Positions 1 to 5,143 are shown, counted from the stretch's first letter. The stretch: DNA of 5,143 bases from an uncultured Lachnospiraceae bacterium (GCA_902783295.1 CACZQT010000129.1:1-5143), one strand, 5' to 3'. Made by a program: numbers and translations. The notes: generated by a model from the letters alone, not told the origin.

Positions 1-31
1 GTGGCTGAACAATATCTTATAATCTATGAAT

Positions 32-60
32 ATTTTACTGCCGGGAGGAATCTGTGTCAA
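32..60 (-). promoter_or_regulatory. Leftward sigma-A-type promoter for a gene outside the window
   Basis: Read on the minus strand there is a perfect -35 TTGACA (60-55), a 17-bp spacer, and a -10 TAAAAT (37-32) with five of six consensus bases. Transcription would begin near position 25 and run off the left edge. No start codon with a ribosome binding site is visible on the minus strand between there and position 1, so the gene it serves must begin outside the window. This makes the gene to the left divergent from the phosphopantetheinyl transferase gene at 173. It also argues that 1-130 is intergenic rather than the end of a rightward gene. Confidence 0.6.
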
Positions 61-125
61 GCTTTGTTGTCGAAAGGACTTGCAGAGACATCTGATTGCA
101 TTCCCCCGGAATCTTCGTTATTTTA

Positions 126-154
126 TTGAAAAAGGACGATTATTATGATAGCAT
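126..154 (+). promoter_or_regulatory. Weak candidate promoter for the acpS gene
   Basis: TTGAAA (126-131, five of six -35 bases) is followed after 17 bp by TAGCAT (149-154, four of six -10 bases). An alternative -10, TATTAT (141-146), lacks a well-placed -35. The gene needs a promoter in this gap because the DNA to the left appears to be transcribed the other way. The exact element is uncertain. Confidence 0.25.
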
Positions 155-172
155 AACCTGGAGGTATAGCTT

Positions 173-574
173 ATGGTTAAGGGAATCGGAATAGACACCG
201 TAGAAATCAGCCGCATTGAAAATATGATGAAAAAAACACCACAGCCTGCTTTCCTGCGAAGAGCTTATACTCCGGCCGAACTGGAGCAGGCACCGCCGGA
301 AGATCGGCTGCACGCCAGGGCAGAATACCTGGCAGCCCGCTTCGCAGCAAAAGAAGCGGTATTTAAAGCAGTCGCCCATCTGCTGCCGGAAAAGAATTTT
401 GACTTCCGGATCGTGGAAACCCTGTACGGTGAAAACCACTGTCCTTATGTGAACATCCATGATGACCTGGCGCCTGTCCTGCAGGCTGCAAACGTCAACC
501 GGCTGCATATCTCCATCACCACGGAAGGGGATTACGCCTCCGCTTTTGTGGTGGCCTGCCTGGAGGCAGACTGA
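173..574 (+). CDS. acpS: Holo-ACP synthase-type 4'-phosphopantetheinyl transferase
   Basis: This 133-residue protein should move the 4'-phosphopantetheine arm of coenzyme A onto a conserved serine of acyl carrier protein, activating it for fatty-acid synthesis in the cytoplasm. The N-terminus has the family signature GIGIDTVEISRI with the metal-binding Asp8. The second motif, RFAAKEAVFKA (56-66), carries the expected Glu61 and Lys65. Length is normal for the AcpS class (about 115-135). The ATG is preceded by GGAGG (160-164) at 8-bp spacing, which supports the start. Two features are divergent: the usual KA(L/F)GTG stretch after motif 2 is replaced by KAVAHLLPEKN, and the C-terminal S-x-S/T-H motif reads SITT (114-117), with threonine in place of histidine. 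The key metal and catalytic residues remain, so it is probably active. It could be the sole housekeeping enzyme or a second transferase with another carrier partner. The gene lies 35 bp before the secreted lectin gene with no terminator between, so the two may be co-transcribed. Confidence 0.9.
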   Translation: MVKGIGIDTVEISRIENMMKKTPQPAFLRRAYTPAELEQAPPEDRLHARAEYLAARFAAKEAVFKAVAHLLPEKNFDFRIVETLYGENHCPYVNIHDDLAPVLQAANVNRLHISITTEGDYASAFVVACLEAD

Positions 575-609
575 TTCTGAAAAAAAATGATTAAGGAGAA
601 ATAGTTATC

Positions 610-2868
610 ATGAAAAAATATCGCTCTGTCACTGCATGGCTTCTCTGTTTTATTCTGGTTCTTTGCTGCGGCAGCACAGACGTAAAAGCCAGCGGTGAAA
701 GCAAAGAGTACTATATCGCTGTCAGCTTTGCCTATTATAACGAGCAAAGCCAGGACTATGATCTGCATTTCTATAAAATGCCGGAAAAAAACTTTCTTTT
801 CCAGTGCGGCTCCTGGACACATGAAGTTTCCTTTTCCAGGGAACCTTTCGGCATAACATACAAAGATGTACATTACGACGAAGTATATGATTTCCCGCAT
901 TATCTCCACGATCTGTCTATGACGGATTTCTCCAAGGGAGAGCCGATGCACCTGATCAGCTATCCGGTTCCCGAAGGATATACCGCCCTCACGCCGGATG
1001 TGATAACGGTTACCAAGGAATATGTTGACCGTTGGCAAACAACACAGCTGCATTTCCGCATCGTTGTAAAAAAAGCGGAAGATCATATTTCATTCAACAA
1101 TACCGGACTGGTAATTTCTGTAGAGAAAGGAGTCGAAGGCAGCATCAGCTGGCCTTATACCGGAAAAGCTGTCTGCCCGAAAGTGCTGTCAGTCACGACG
1201 CCGTGGGGTAAAGAACTCCGCGAAAATGTGGACTATGTCGTTTCGTACAGAAACAATATCGAGCCGGGCGACGGGATCATCATTATTCAGGGAATAGGCG
1301 AATATTCCGGAGAGAAAGAATACACGAACCAGTTTAACATCTACAAAACCCCCTCCAAAGCAGACGAAAGTACCGAAAGCAGTTCCTCCGATAAAAGCAA
1401 AACTGATAATACTACGAAACCCGGGAACGGGAGTATATCGACAGAGTCCAAAACCAAAATCGAATCGATAAAGGGATATCTTATATCCTCAAGCAAGACA
1501 GCATTATACAAAAAATCAGATCTGAAGCAGAGAAAAGCCTGGATCAATGCCGATACGGAACTGACAATTACCTCTGTTAAAACGAAATATGTCAAAGTAT
1601 CCTATACACAGGACGGGAAGAAAAAAACAGGGTATGTAAAAACCAAAGAGCTTTTTGGTGGAACGACTTATGACCGGAAGTTTGCCTCAAAAAAAATCAA
1701 TGCCTACCGAAAGTATAAAGGAGGGAAAACCTACGGAACCATTGGCGCCGGTGATGAAGTATTTATCCTCGGGAAAAAAGGAAGCTATACGCACGTCATG
1801 TACCGGTATAAAAAGGTTCTGCGGCTTGGCTGGATCAAAACAAAAGACGCAGAAAAAAAGCTGGTAAGTATGGCAAAAGCTGAAACGGCGAGTCTGAAAA
1901 TGGATGCCCTCGGTTCACCTTCTCAGCTGAAAGCCCTGACGTCTACTGTCGGCAGCGCACATATATCCAACATCAAGACGCTTTCGGGTGTATATACCGT
2001 CAACTCATCCCAGTCCACCGCATATCTTCTGGATATTCACGGAAACGCCTTGAACAACGAAGGCAATCTGGAAATATGCAGGAAAAACAACGGAGACAAC
2101 CAGAAGTTCCGCTTCATTTACCAGGACAACGGTTTTTATGCCATACAGTGCTGCGAATCAGACCTCTTCCTGGATGTCAACATGCAGACCGGAAATGTAA
2201 CCCAGTACGAATGGAACGGCGGCGACAACCAGCTGTGGGGTATCACCCGGATGTCAAAGAGTAAGATATTTATCTGGAGCAAGTGGAATGGCTGGTATCT
2301 GGACAACAACCGTTCAAAACTGAACAACGGAAACAACGTGAGCGTACGTCCTTTCGAAGGGGGCAGTAATCAGATCTGGCAGATGAAAGGATCTTCAGAA
2401 CCCGGCACCAGAAACATTGCCGAGGGACTTTATAAGCTGGTATCTGCGCAGAATCCAAAGTATGTCATGGATGTATATTTTGAAAACGGTTATCCCTTCC
2501 ATCGGAATGATAACGTCCAGCTTTGCCAGGACAACGGCGGGCCAAATCAGATATTTTACATCCGATATCAAAAAAACGGTTATTACAGATTGTTTGTTGA
2601 CAACAGCAGTTTCGCTGTGAAGGTCTATGCACCTGATATCGATAAACACATTTCGTCCAGCACGCTCCATATCGATTCGACCCTTTACCCCGAAGACGGC
2701 TGGTTTAAATTTATTCCGGCCGGGGATGGATCTTATTATATCCGGTCTAAATTCAATGGGTGTTATATAGACAACGCCAACGGCAGACTCAGTGACGGGA
2801 ATGATATTCTCACTTACCAGTTCAACGGCGCTGACAATCAGAAATGGAGACTGCTGAGAATATATTAA
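610..2868 (+). CDS. Secreted protein with Ig-like repeat, two SH3-like domains and two ricin-type beta-trefoil lectin domains
   Basis: The 752-residue product starts with a signal peptide (MKKYR, hydrophobic core about 8-20), likely cut by signal peptidase I after VKA (27|28). Its LCC does not fit a lipobox. Residues 28-165 are not recognised. Residues 166-246 match the repeat common on clostridial surface proteins (YTGKAV, DYVVSYRNN, GEYSGEKEY). A Ser/Thr/Lys-rich linker (247-284) leads to two SH3-like segments (289-349 ending GYVKTKELF, and 354-417 with GWIKTKDAEK). Two beta-trefoils follow (460-592 and 606-752), with NQKF, NQLW, NQIW, NQIF and NQKW as Q-x-W/F motifs. No catalytic domain, LPXTG motif, S-layer or choline-binding anchor is evident. 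It is probably an exported carbohydrate-binding or wall-associated protein, perhaps held by the SH3-like domains; this role is inferred from the domains. AAGGAG (593-598) precedes the ATG by 11 bp, and a strong terminator follows the stop by 14 bp. The ligand is unknown. Confidence 0.85.
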   Translation: MKKYRSVTAWLLCFILVLCCGSTDVKASGESKEYYIAVSFAYYNEQSQDYDLHFYKMPEKNFLFQCGSWTHEVSFSREPFGITYKDVHYDEVYDFPHYLHDLSMTDFSKGEPMHLISYPVPEGYTALTPDVITVTKEYVDRWQTTQLHFRIVVKKAEDHISFNNTGLVISVEKGVEGSISWPYTGKAVCPKVLSVTTPWGKELRENVDYVVSYRNNIEPGDGIIIIQGIGEYSGEKEYTNQFNIYKTPSKADESTESSSSDKSKTDNTTKPGNGSISTESKTKIESIKGYLISSSKTALYKKSDLKQRKAWINADTELTITSVKTKYVKVSYTQDGKKKTGYVKTKELFGGTTYDRKFASKKINAYRKYKGGKTYGTIGAGDEVFILGKKGSYTHVMYRYKKVLRLGWIKTKDAEKKLVSMAKAETASLKMDALGSPSQLKALTSTVGSAHISNIKTLSGVYTVNSSQSTAYLLDIHGNALNNEGNLEICRKNNGDNQKFRFIYQDNGFYAIQCCESDLFLDVNMQTGNVTQYEWNGGDNQLWGITRMSKSKIFIWSKWNGWYLDNNRSKLNNGNNVSVRPFEGGSNQIWQMKGSSEPGTRNIAEGLYKLVSAQNPKYVMDVYFENGYPFHRNDNVQLCQDNGGPNQIFYIRYQKNGYYRLFVDNSSFAVKVYAPDIDKHISSSTLHIDSTLYPEDGWFKFIPAGDGSYYIRSKFNGCYIDNANGRLSDGNDILTYQFNGADNQKWRLLRIY
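1474..1860 (+). repeat. Tandem SH3-like domains within the secreted lectin protein
   Basis: Two consecutive segments, residues 289-349 and 354-417, share the bacterial SH3 pattern. Each opens with a strand containing a small residue and tyrosine (TALYKK, INAYRK), then a hydrophobic strand (ELTITSV, EVFILGK), a K-Y/T-V-x-V-like strand, and a closing G-Y/W-V/I-K-T-K. They are rich in lysine, which may favour contact with anionic wall polymers. Sequence identity is low, so the domain call rests on pattern rather than on a clear match. Confidence 0.55.
1987..2865 (+). repeat. Tandem ricin-type beta-trefoil (QxW) domains
   Basis: Two trefoils, each of three roughly 45-residue subrepeats, fill the C-terminal 290 residues. 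The first has NQKF (497-500), NQLW (540-543) and NQIW (587-590). The second has NQIF (646-649), a degenerate middle repeat with GWFKF (697-701) in place of NQxW, and NQKW (743-746). The third subrepeats of the two copies are close relatives: SKWNGWYLDNN...LNNGNN and SKFNGCYIDNA...LSDGND. This points to an internal duplication followed by divergence. R-type lectin domains of this kind bind galactose-, xylan- or other glycan-type ligands, but specificity cannot be read from the sequence. Confidence 0.8.
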
Positions 2869-2882
2869 GCAGATATCACGAC

Positions 2883-2914
2883 GAACCGCGGGGCTGCCCC
2901 CGCGGTTCTGTTTT
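2883..2914 (+). terminator. Rho-independent terminator after the lectin gene
   Basis: A perfect 11-bp stem, GAACCGCGGGG (2883-2893) with CCCCGCGGTTC (2898-2908), closes a 4-base loop CTGC and is followed by TGTTTT. It begins 14 bp after the lectin stop codon, so it ends rightward transcription. On the minus strand the hairpin is not followed by a T-run, so it is a poorer terminator for the converging lacI-type gene. No separate terminator for that gene is seen in 2915-2949. Confidence 0.9.
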
Positions 2915-2949
2915 ACAGTATTCAGTTTTCCATCCTCTTTCCGGCTGTC

Positions 2950-3966
2950 TTACCGGGCGGCCGGTCCCGTAGTCCCTCCCTCGAAAATCTGCACCGGCAG
3001 GATCACATTCCGGGGCGGAAGCGAGGGATCCTCAATCCGCTCCAGCAGCATTTTTACGCCGAGATCCGCAATGCTGCTGTCCGTGGTATAAATACTGGTC
3101 AGGTACGGCCTTGTCGGATTTTCTCTGTGCAGGTTGTCGAAACTGATAATGGATATGTCTTTCGGGATATTGATGCCGTGTTCTCTGAGGTCGATCATGA
3201 CCGGGTAAGCCACCTCGTCACGGAAGGACACGATCGCGGTGTAGTCCATCGGCTGCAGCAGCTCCCAGGTATTGTGCTTTTCCAGTGCCTCTTCCACCAC
3301 TTCGCCTTCTACAATTCTCACATTCTCTTCCGGAATATCCCGGTCGCGAAGAGCACGCAGAAATCCATTTAAGCGGTCGATCTGGGAACTGCTTCGCGCA
3401 ACACCCGACAGAAAGAGGAATTTTCTGTGTCCGAGATCTGCCAGATGGGCACCTGCCAGATAGCCGCCCTGCTCGTCATCGCAGCGGACAGTATCCGCTT
3501 CTGTATCACTGACGCGCCGGTCCAGCAGTACAAAAGGCATATGATTCAGGCGCATATATTCCAGATAATGGCCCTGTCCGACGCCGGGAAAGTAGAGAAT
3601 TCCGTCCACCGAAAGGGAGATGGCCTTGTGAATCAGCACTTCCGCCAGTGATTCATCCAGCTGCTTGCAGAGGATCATCAGGTTATAGTTTCTTTCCCTC
3701 AGCTCCTGATCCATCCGGTTCACCAGGTCGCAGTAATGCTGGTTGTGCAGGTCGTTGACAATCACAGCGATCATCCTGCTTTTTCCGGAGCGCAGGCTGG
3801 TGGCCATGTAATTCGGAACATATCCCATATTGCGGGCGGTCTCGCAGATCTGCGTCCGGGTCGAATCCGCCAGGCGGGAATCTCCCCGCAGCGCTCTGGA
3901 TACGGTATTGGCAGAGCAGCCGCATTCCTTCGCGATATCTTTCAATGTCACTCGTGCCGTTCTCAT
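2950..3966 (-). CDS. LacI/GalR-family transcriptional repressor
   Basis: This cytoplasmic sugar-responsive DNA-binding protein has 338 residues, typical of the family. The N-terminal helix-turn-helix is clear (VTLKDIAKECGCSANTVSRAL, about residues 6-26), followed by the hinge segment PNYMATSLRSGKS, whose Leu58 would insert in the minor groove. From about residue 64 comes the periplasmic-binding-protein-like effector domain with family landmarks: IAVIVNDLHN, VLLDRR, GAHLADLGHRKFLFLSG, SIISFDN and FEGGTTGP. I chose the ATG at 3966 because AAGGAG lies 7 bp upstream and the helix-turn-helix then begins at residue 6. An in-frame GTG at 3990 would add eight residues, but its GGGGAG abuts the start codon. 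The gene is divergent from the sugar-binding-protein gene, so it very likely controls that promoter and perhaps its own. The effector sugar cannot be read from the sequence. Confidence 0.93.
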   Translation of the reverse strand: MRTARVTLKDIAKECGCSANTVSRALRGDSRLADSTRTQICETARNMGYVPNYMATSLRSGKSRMIAVIVNDLHNQHYCDLVNRMDQELRERNYNLMILCKQLDESLAEVLIHKAISLSVDGILYFPGVGQGHYLEYMRLNHMPFVLLDRRVSDTEADTVRCDDEQGGYLAGAHLADLGHRKFLFLSGVARSSSQIDRLNGFLRALRDRDIPEENVRIVEGEVVEEALEKHNTWELLQPMDYTAIVSFRDEVAYPVMIDLREHGINIPKDISIISFDNLHRENPTRPYLTSIYTTDSSIADLGVKMLLERIEDPSLPPRNVILPVQIFEGGTTGPAAR

Positions 3967-4009
3967 CTGGCTTCTCCTTTTCCTTTCCACTCCCCTGCTC
4001 CATTCCCGG

Positions 4010-4018
4010 ATTATAACA
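4010..4018 (-). promoter_or_regulatory. Extended -10 promoter of the repressor gene
   Basis: On the minus strand this reads TGTTATAAT, a perfect -10 hexamer with the upstream TGn extension. Transcription would start near 4003, giving a leader of about 37 bases before the ATG at 3966. The -35 position (about 4033-4038) reads TTTTTC and is poor, as is common for extended -10 promoters. It overlaps the hairpin at 4035-4054. Confidence 0.6.
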
Positions 4019-4034
4019 TATAGTCCTTTCGAGA

Positions 4035-4054
4035 AAAAGCCGTTTCCGGCTTTT
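4035..4054. terminator. Short terminator-like hairpin at the repressor promoter
   Basis: AAAAGCCG (4035-4042) and CGGCTTTT (4047-4054) are a perfect 8-bp inverted repeat around four bases. On the minus strand the loop is GAAA, a stable GNRA tetraloop, and the stem runs into five Ts, so the structure looks more like a terminator when read leftward. It lies upstream of the predicted repressor start. It may therefore insulate the promoter from leftward transcription, act as a protein-binding site, or serve as an attenuator if a second start exists further right. The GC core is only 4 bp, so strength is uncertain. Confidence 0.4.
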
Positions 4055-4059
4055 AATCA

Positions 4060-4070
4060 TACGAATCGTA
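4060..4070. repeat. Small near-palindrome, possible protein-binding site
   Basis: TACGA (4060-4064) and TCGTA (4066-4070) form a perfect inverted repeat around one base. It sits about 50 bp upstream of the repressor -10. It differs from the CG-centred operator at 4185, so it is not obviously a second site for the same regulator. Chance occurrence is quite possible. Confidence 0.2.
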
Positions 4071-4168
4071 CAGTCGAACCATCAGTGAACGGTCCGGGCA
4101 GTTCCATGGCCGTAAAAGCGTCCAAAAGGAAATTATTACAAAAGAAACGAAAAAATAAAAATTTCCTG

Positions 4169-4197
4169 TTGACATTTTGTAGGATTAACGTTAACAT
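4169..4197 (+). promoter_or_regulatory. Promoter of the sugar-binding-protein gene
   Basis: A perfect -35 TTGACA (4169-4174) is followed after exactly 17 bp by TAACAT (4192-4197), matching four of six -10 bases. An A-rich stretch directly upstream (4138-4164) could act as an UP element. Transcription would start near 4204, giving a leader of about 80 bases before the ATG at 4285. The palindrome at 4185-4194 overlaps the spacer and the -10, so a bound repressor would block RNA polymerase. Confidence 0.75.
4185..4194. promoter_or_regulatory. Probable LacI-family operator
   Basis: TTAACGTTAA is a perfect 10-bp palindrome with the central CG step typical of LacI-family operators. It lies inside the promoter of the gene divergent from a LacI-type repressor, exactly where repression would be expected. 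The right half extended (CGTTAACAT) also fits the catabolite-responsive element bound by CcpA, but the left half lacks the expected TG. The local repressor is therefore the better candidate. Confidence 0.65.
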
Positions 4198-4204
4198 AGC
4201 ATCA

Positions 4205-4223
4205 GATGGACAAAATGTCCATC
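4205..4223 (+). repeat. Leader hairpin 1 or second operator
   Basis: GATGGACA (4205-4212) and TGTCCATC (4216-4223) form a perfect 8-bp inverted repeat around AAA. It starts at or just after the predicted transcription start, so the messenger would begin with a stem-loop, a position known to protect transcripts from 5' decay. As DNA it could equally be a dyad bound by a regulator. It is not followed by a T-run, so it is not a simple terminator. Confidence 0.6.
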
Positions 4224-4224
4224 C

Positions 4225-4246
4225 TTTCCTGAAACTATTCAGGAAA
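4225..4246 (+). repeat. Leader hairpin 2
   Basis: TTTCCTGAA (4225-4233) and TTCAGGAAA (4238-4246) form a perfect 9-bp inverted repeat around ACTA, one base after hairpin 1. It ends 25 bases before the AAGGAGG ribosome binding site and does not cover it. It is followed by AA rather than Ts, so termination is unlikely in the rightward direction. No known riboswitch class is recognised. Confidence 0.6.
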
Positions 4247-4284
4247 AATCTGCTATCTGTTACTATCCGGGAAGGAGGAAACAA

Positions 4285-5143
4285 ATGAAAAAGGTCCTGG
4301 CACTTTTACTGGCAGCATGCATGCTCATGCCTGCTGTTCCCGCACGCGCCGCGGCGGATGAACCCATTAAACTGACTCTCTGGACATTCCAGGAACTGCA
4401 CACCCAGCTCTATAAAGAGATGCTGGAAAAATGGAATGCGAATCCCGACAACCCGCAGCTGGAAATTGATATGCAGGTATATCCTTACGAGGATATGCAC
4501 AACAAACTGACCATCGCTCTTCAGACCGGTGAAGGCGCCCCGGATATTGTGGATATCGAAATCAACATGTTCGCAAACTATCTGAAGGGTGACATCCAGC
4601 TGGCGGATCTGAACGACATCGTAGAGCCGATGCAGGATCATCTGGTAATGAGCCGTTTCAACAACTACGCTGTAGACGGCAAGTACTATGGTATCGACCA
4701 TCATATCGGCGCCTGCGTTATGTTCTACAACACCGAGATTCTGGAAGAAGCCGGCGTTGATTACAAAGAAATCAAGACCTGGGACGACTATCATGAAGCC
4801 GGCAAGATTGTTCTTGAGAAGACCGGGAAGCCCATGTGCACATGGGAATCCAAGGACTGCTGGAGCATCTATCCGCTGGTAAACCAGCACGGCGGCGACT
4901 GGCTGACACCTGACAACCAGGTCCGCATGGGCGAGCAGGTCGTCATCGACACGCTGCAGTTCATGAAGGATATGCTGGATGACGGCACGGCGGTGGCCTG
5001 CCCGGGCGGCAACCATCACGCAGAAGAATACTACGGCTGGATGGGCGCCGGCGAATGTGCCTCCGTCAGCATGCCTTTCTGGTATCTGAACCGCTTCACC
5101 GACTATATGCCCGACCTGTCCGGCAAGATGAAGGTCGCCCCTA
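4285..5143 (+). CDS. ABC-transporter sugar-binding protein (family 1 solute-binding), 3' end missing
   Basis: The first 286 residues of an extracellular solute-binding protein are present, and the frame is open to the window edge. Full-length relatives have about 400-450 residues. After an export signal (1 to about 23) comes the family's first strand (IKLTLWTFQ, 28-36), then the hallmark TGEGAPDIVDIE (81-92), YYGIDHHIGACVMFYN (134-149) and IKTWDDYHEAGK (163-174). These resemble binding proteins for oligosaccharides or arabinose/maltose-type sugars. The protein would capture sugar outside the membrane and deliver it to two permeases, whose genes probably follow to the right. AAGGAGG (4272-4278) lies 6 bp before the ATG, a very strong site. 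The signal is unusual: LAAC (9-12) fits a lipobox, but the hydrophobic stretch before it is very short and ARA|A (20-24) suggests ordinary signal peptidase cleavage. The exact sugar cannot be determined. Confidence 0.92.
   Translation, partial: MKKVLALLLAACMLMPAVPARAAADEPIKLTLWTFQELHTQLYKEMLEKWNANPDNPQLEIDMQVYPYEDMHNKLTIALQTGEGAPDIVDIEINMFANYLKGDIQLADLNDIVEPMQDHLVMSRFNNYAVDGKYYGIDHHIGACVMFYNTEILEEAGVDYKEIKTWDDYHEAGKIVLEKTGKPMCTWESKDCWSIYPLVNQHGGDWLTPDNQVRMGEQVVIDTLQFMKDMLDDGTAVACPGGNHHAEEYYGWMGAGECASVSMPFWYLNRFTDYMPDLSGKMKVAP

Larger units (their letters stand above)
3967..4284. other. Divergent control region between repressor and sugar-binding-protein genes
   Basis: No gene is supported in these 318 bases. 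From left to right it holds the repressor's ribosome binding site and an extended -10 promoter (minus strand), a short GC hairpin flanked by A and T runs, an 11-base near-palindrome, about 65 bases without a recognisable element, an A-rich tract (4138-4164), the rightward promoter with its palindromic operator, two tandem hairpins, and the AAGGAGG site (4272-4278) of the downstream gene. The A-rich tract ends just before the -35 element, where an UP element for the RNA polymerase alpha subunit would lie. Confidence 0.7.

Noticed and set aside
1..129. Forward frame open from the window start to a TGA at 127-129 (42 codons)
   Set aside because: The peptide has no recognisable family features, and a near-consensus leftward promoter lies inside it. 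A stretch of this length is easily open by chance. The tail of an unknown gene cannot be wholly excluded.
2883..2914. Bidirectional terminator serving the converging repressor gene
   Set aside because: On the minus strand the hairpin is followed by GTCGTG rather than a T-run, so only rightward termination is well supported.
3967..3990. GTG start at 3990 for the repressor, giving 346 residues
   Set aside because: The purine-rich site touches the GTG with no spacing, whereas the ATG at 3966 has AAGGAG at 7-bp spacing and puts the helix-turn-helix at the usual distance from the N-terminus.
3683..4060. Minus-strand open frame of 125 codons overlapping the repressor gene
   Set aside because: It overlaps the strongly supported repressor gene in another frame and its product is low in hydrophobic core and rich in Gly, Arg and Pro, as expected of a shadow frame.
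3830..4288. Plus-strand open frame spanning the divergent control region
   Set aside because: It runs antisense through the repressor's DNA-binding domain and across promoters and hairpins, has no ribosome binding site, and shows no family features.
4314..4325. Perfect 12-bp palindrome AGCATGCATGCT inside the binding-protein signal sequence
   Set aside because: It is explained by the codons for Ala-Cys-Met-Leu in the signal peptide. It lacks the A/T-flanked CG core of the promoter operator, so a regulatory role is not supported.
4306..5019. Long minus-strand open frame (237 codons) opposite the binding-protein gene
   Set aside because: The plus strand encodes an unmistakable solute-binding protein with promoter, operator and ribosome binding site. 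The antisense frame is a by-product of its codon use.

Overview
The window looks like chromosomal DNA from a Gram-positive Firmicute, most likely a Clostridia/Lachnospiraceae-type gut bacterium. The signs are strong AGGAGG-type ribosome binding sites, sigma-A-like promoters, a secreted protein with a YTGKAV...DYVVSYRNN repeat of the kind common on clostridial surface proteins, and a LacI regulator divergent from an ABC sugar-binding protein. This placement is an inference from style, not from a database match.

Layout. Positions 1-172 hold no convincing gene. They carry a near-consensus promoter pointing left, for a gene outside the window. A small holo-ACP-synthase-type phosphopantetheinyl transferase (173-574, +) is followed after 35 bp by a large secreted protein (610-2868, +). 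That protein has a signal peptide, an unrecognised N-terminal region, one Ig-like surface repeat, a Ser/Thr-rich linker, two SH3-like domains and two ricin-type beta-trefoil (QxW) lectin domains. A strong rho-independent terminator (2883-2914) closes this unit. Converging on it is a LacI-family repressor (2950-3966, -). A 318-bp divergent control region (3967-4284) follows, then the 5' part of an ABC-transporter sugar-binding protein gene (4285 to the window end, +), cut off by the window edge.

How it works together. The right half is a typical sugar-utilisation control module. The LacI protein probably recognises the CG-centred palindrome TTAACGTTAA, which sits between and over the -35 and -10 elements of the binding-protein promoter. 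The transport genes would then be repressed until a sugar is present. Between the predicted transcription start and the ribosome binding site lie two perfect tandem hairpins, which are the least explained structure in the window. The left half pairs a housekeeping-type enzyme with a secreted carbohydrate-binding protein in one orientation. This may be simple read-through rather than a functional link.

I see no CRISPR array, insertion sequence, phage gene, tRNA or rRNA, and no clear evidence of a wholly new system. The most notable points are the composite lectin protein, the compact control region with its hairpins, a phosphopantetheinyl transferase lacking the usual C-terminal histidine, and an ambiguous export signal on the binding protein.
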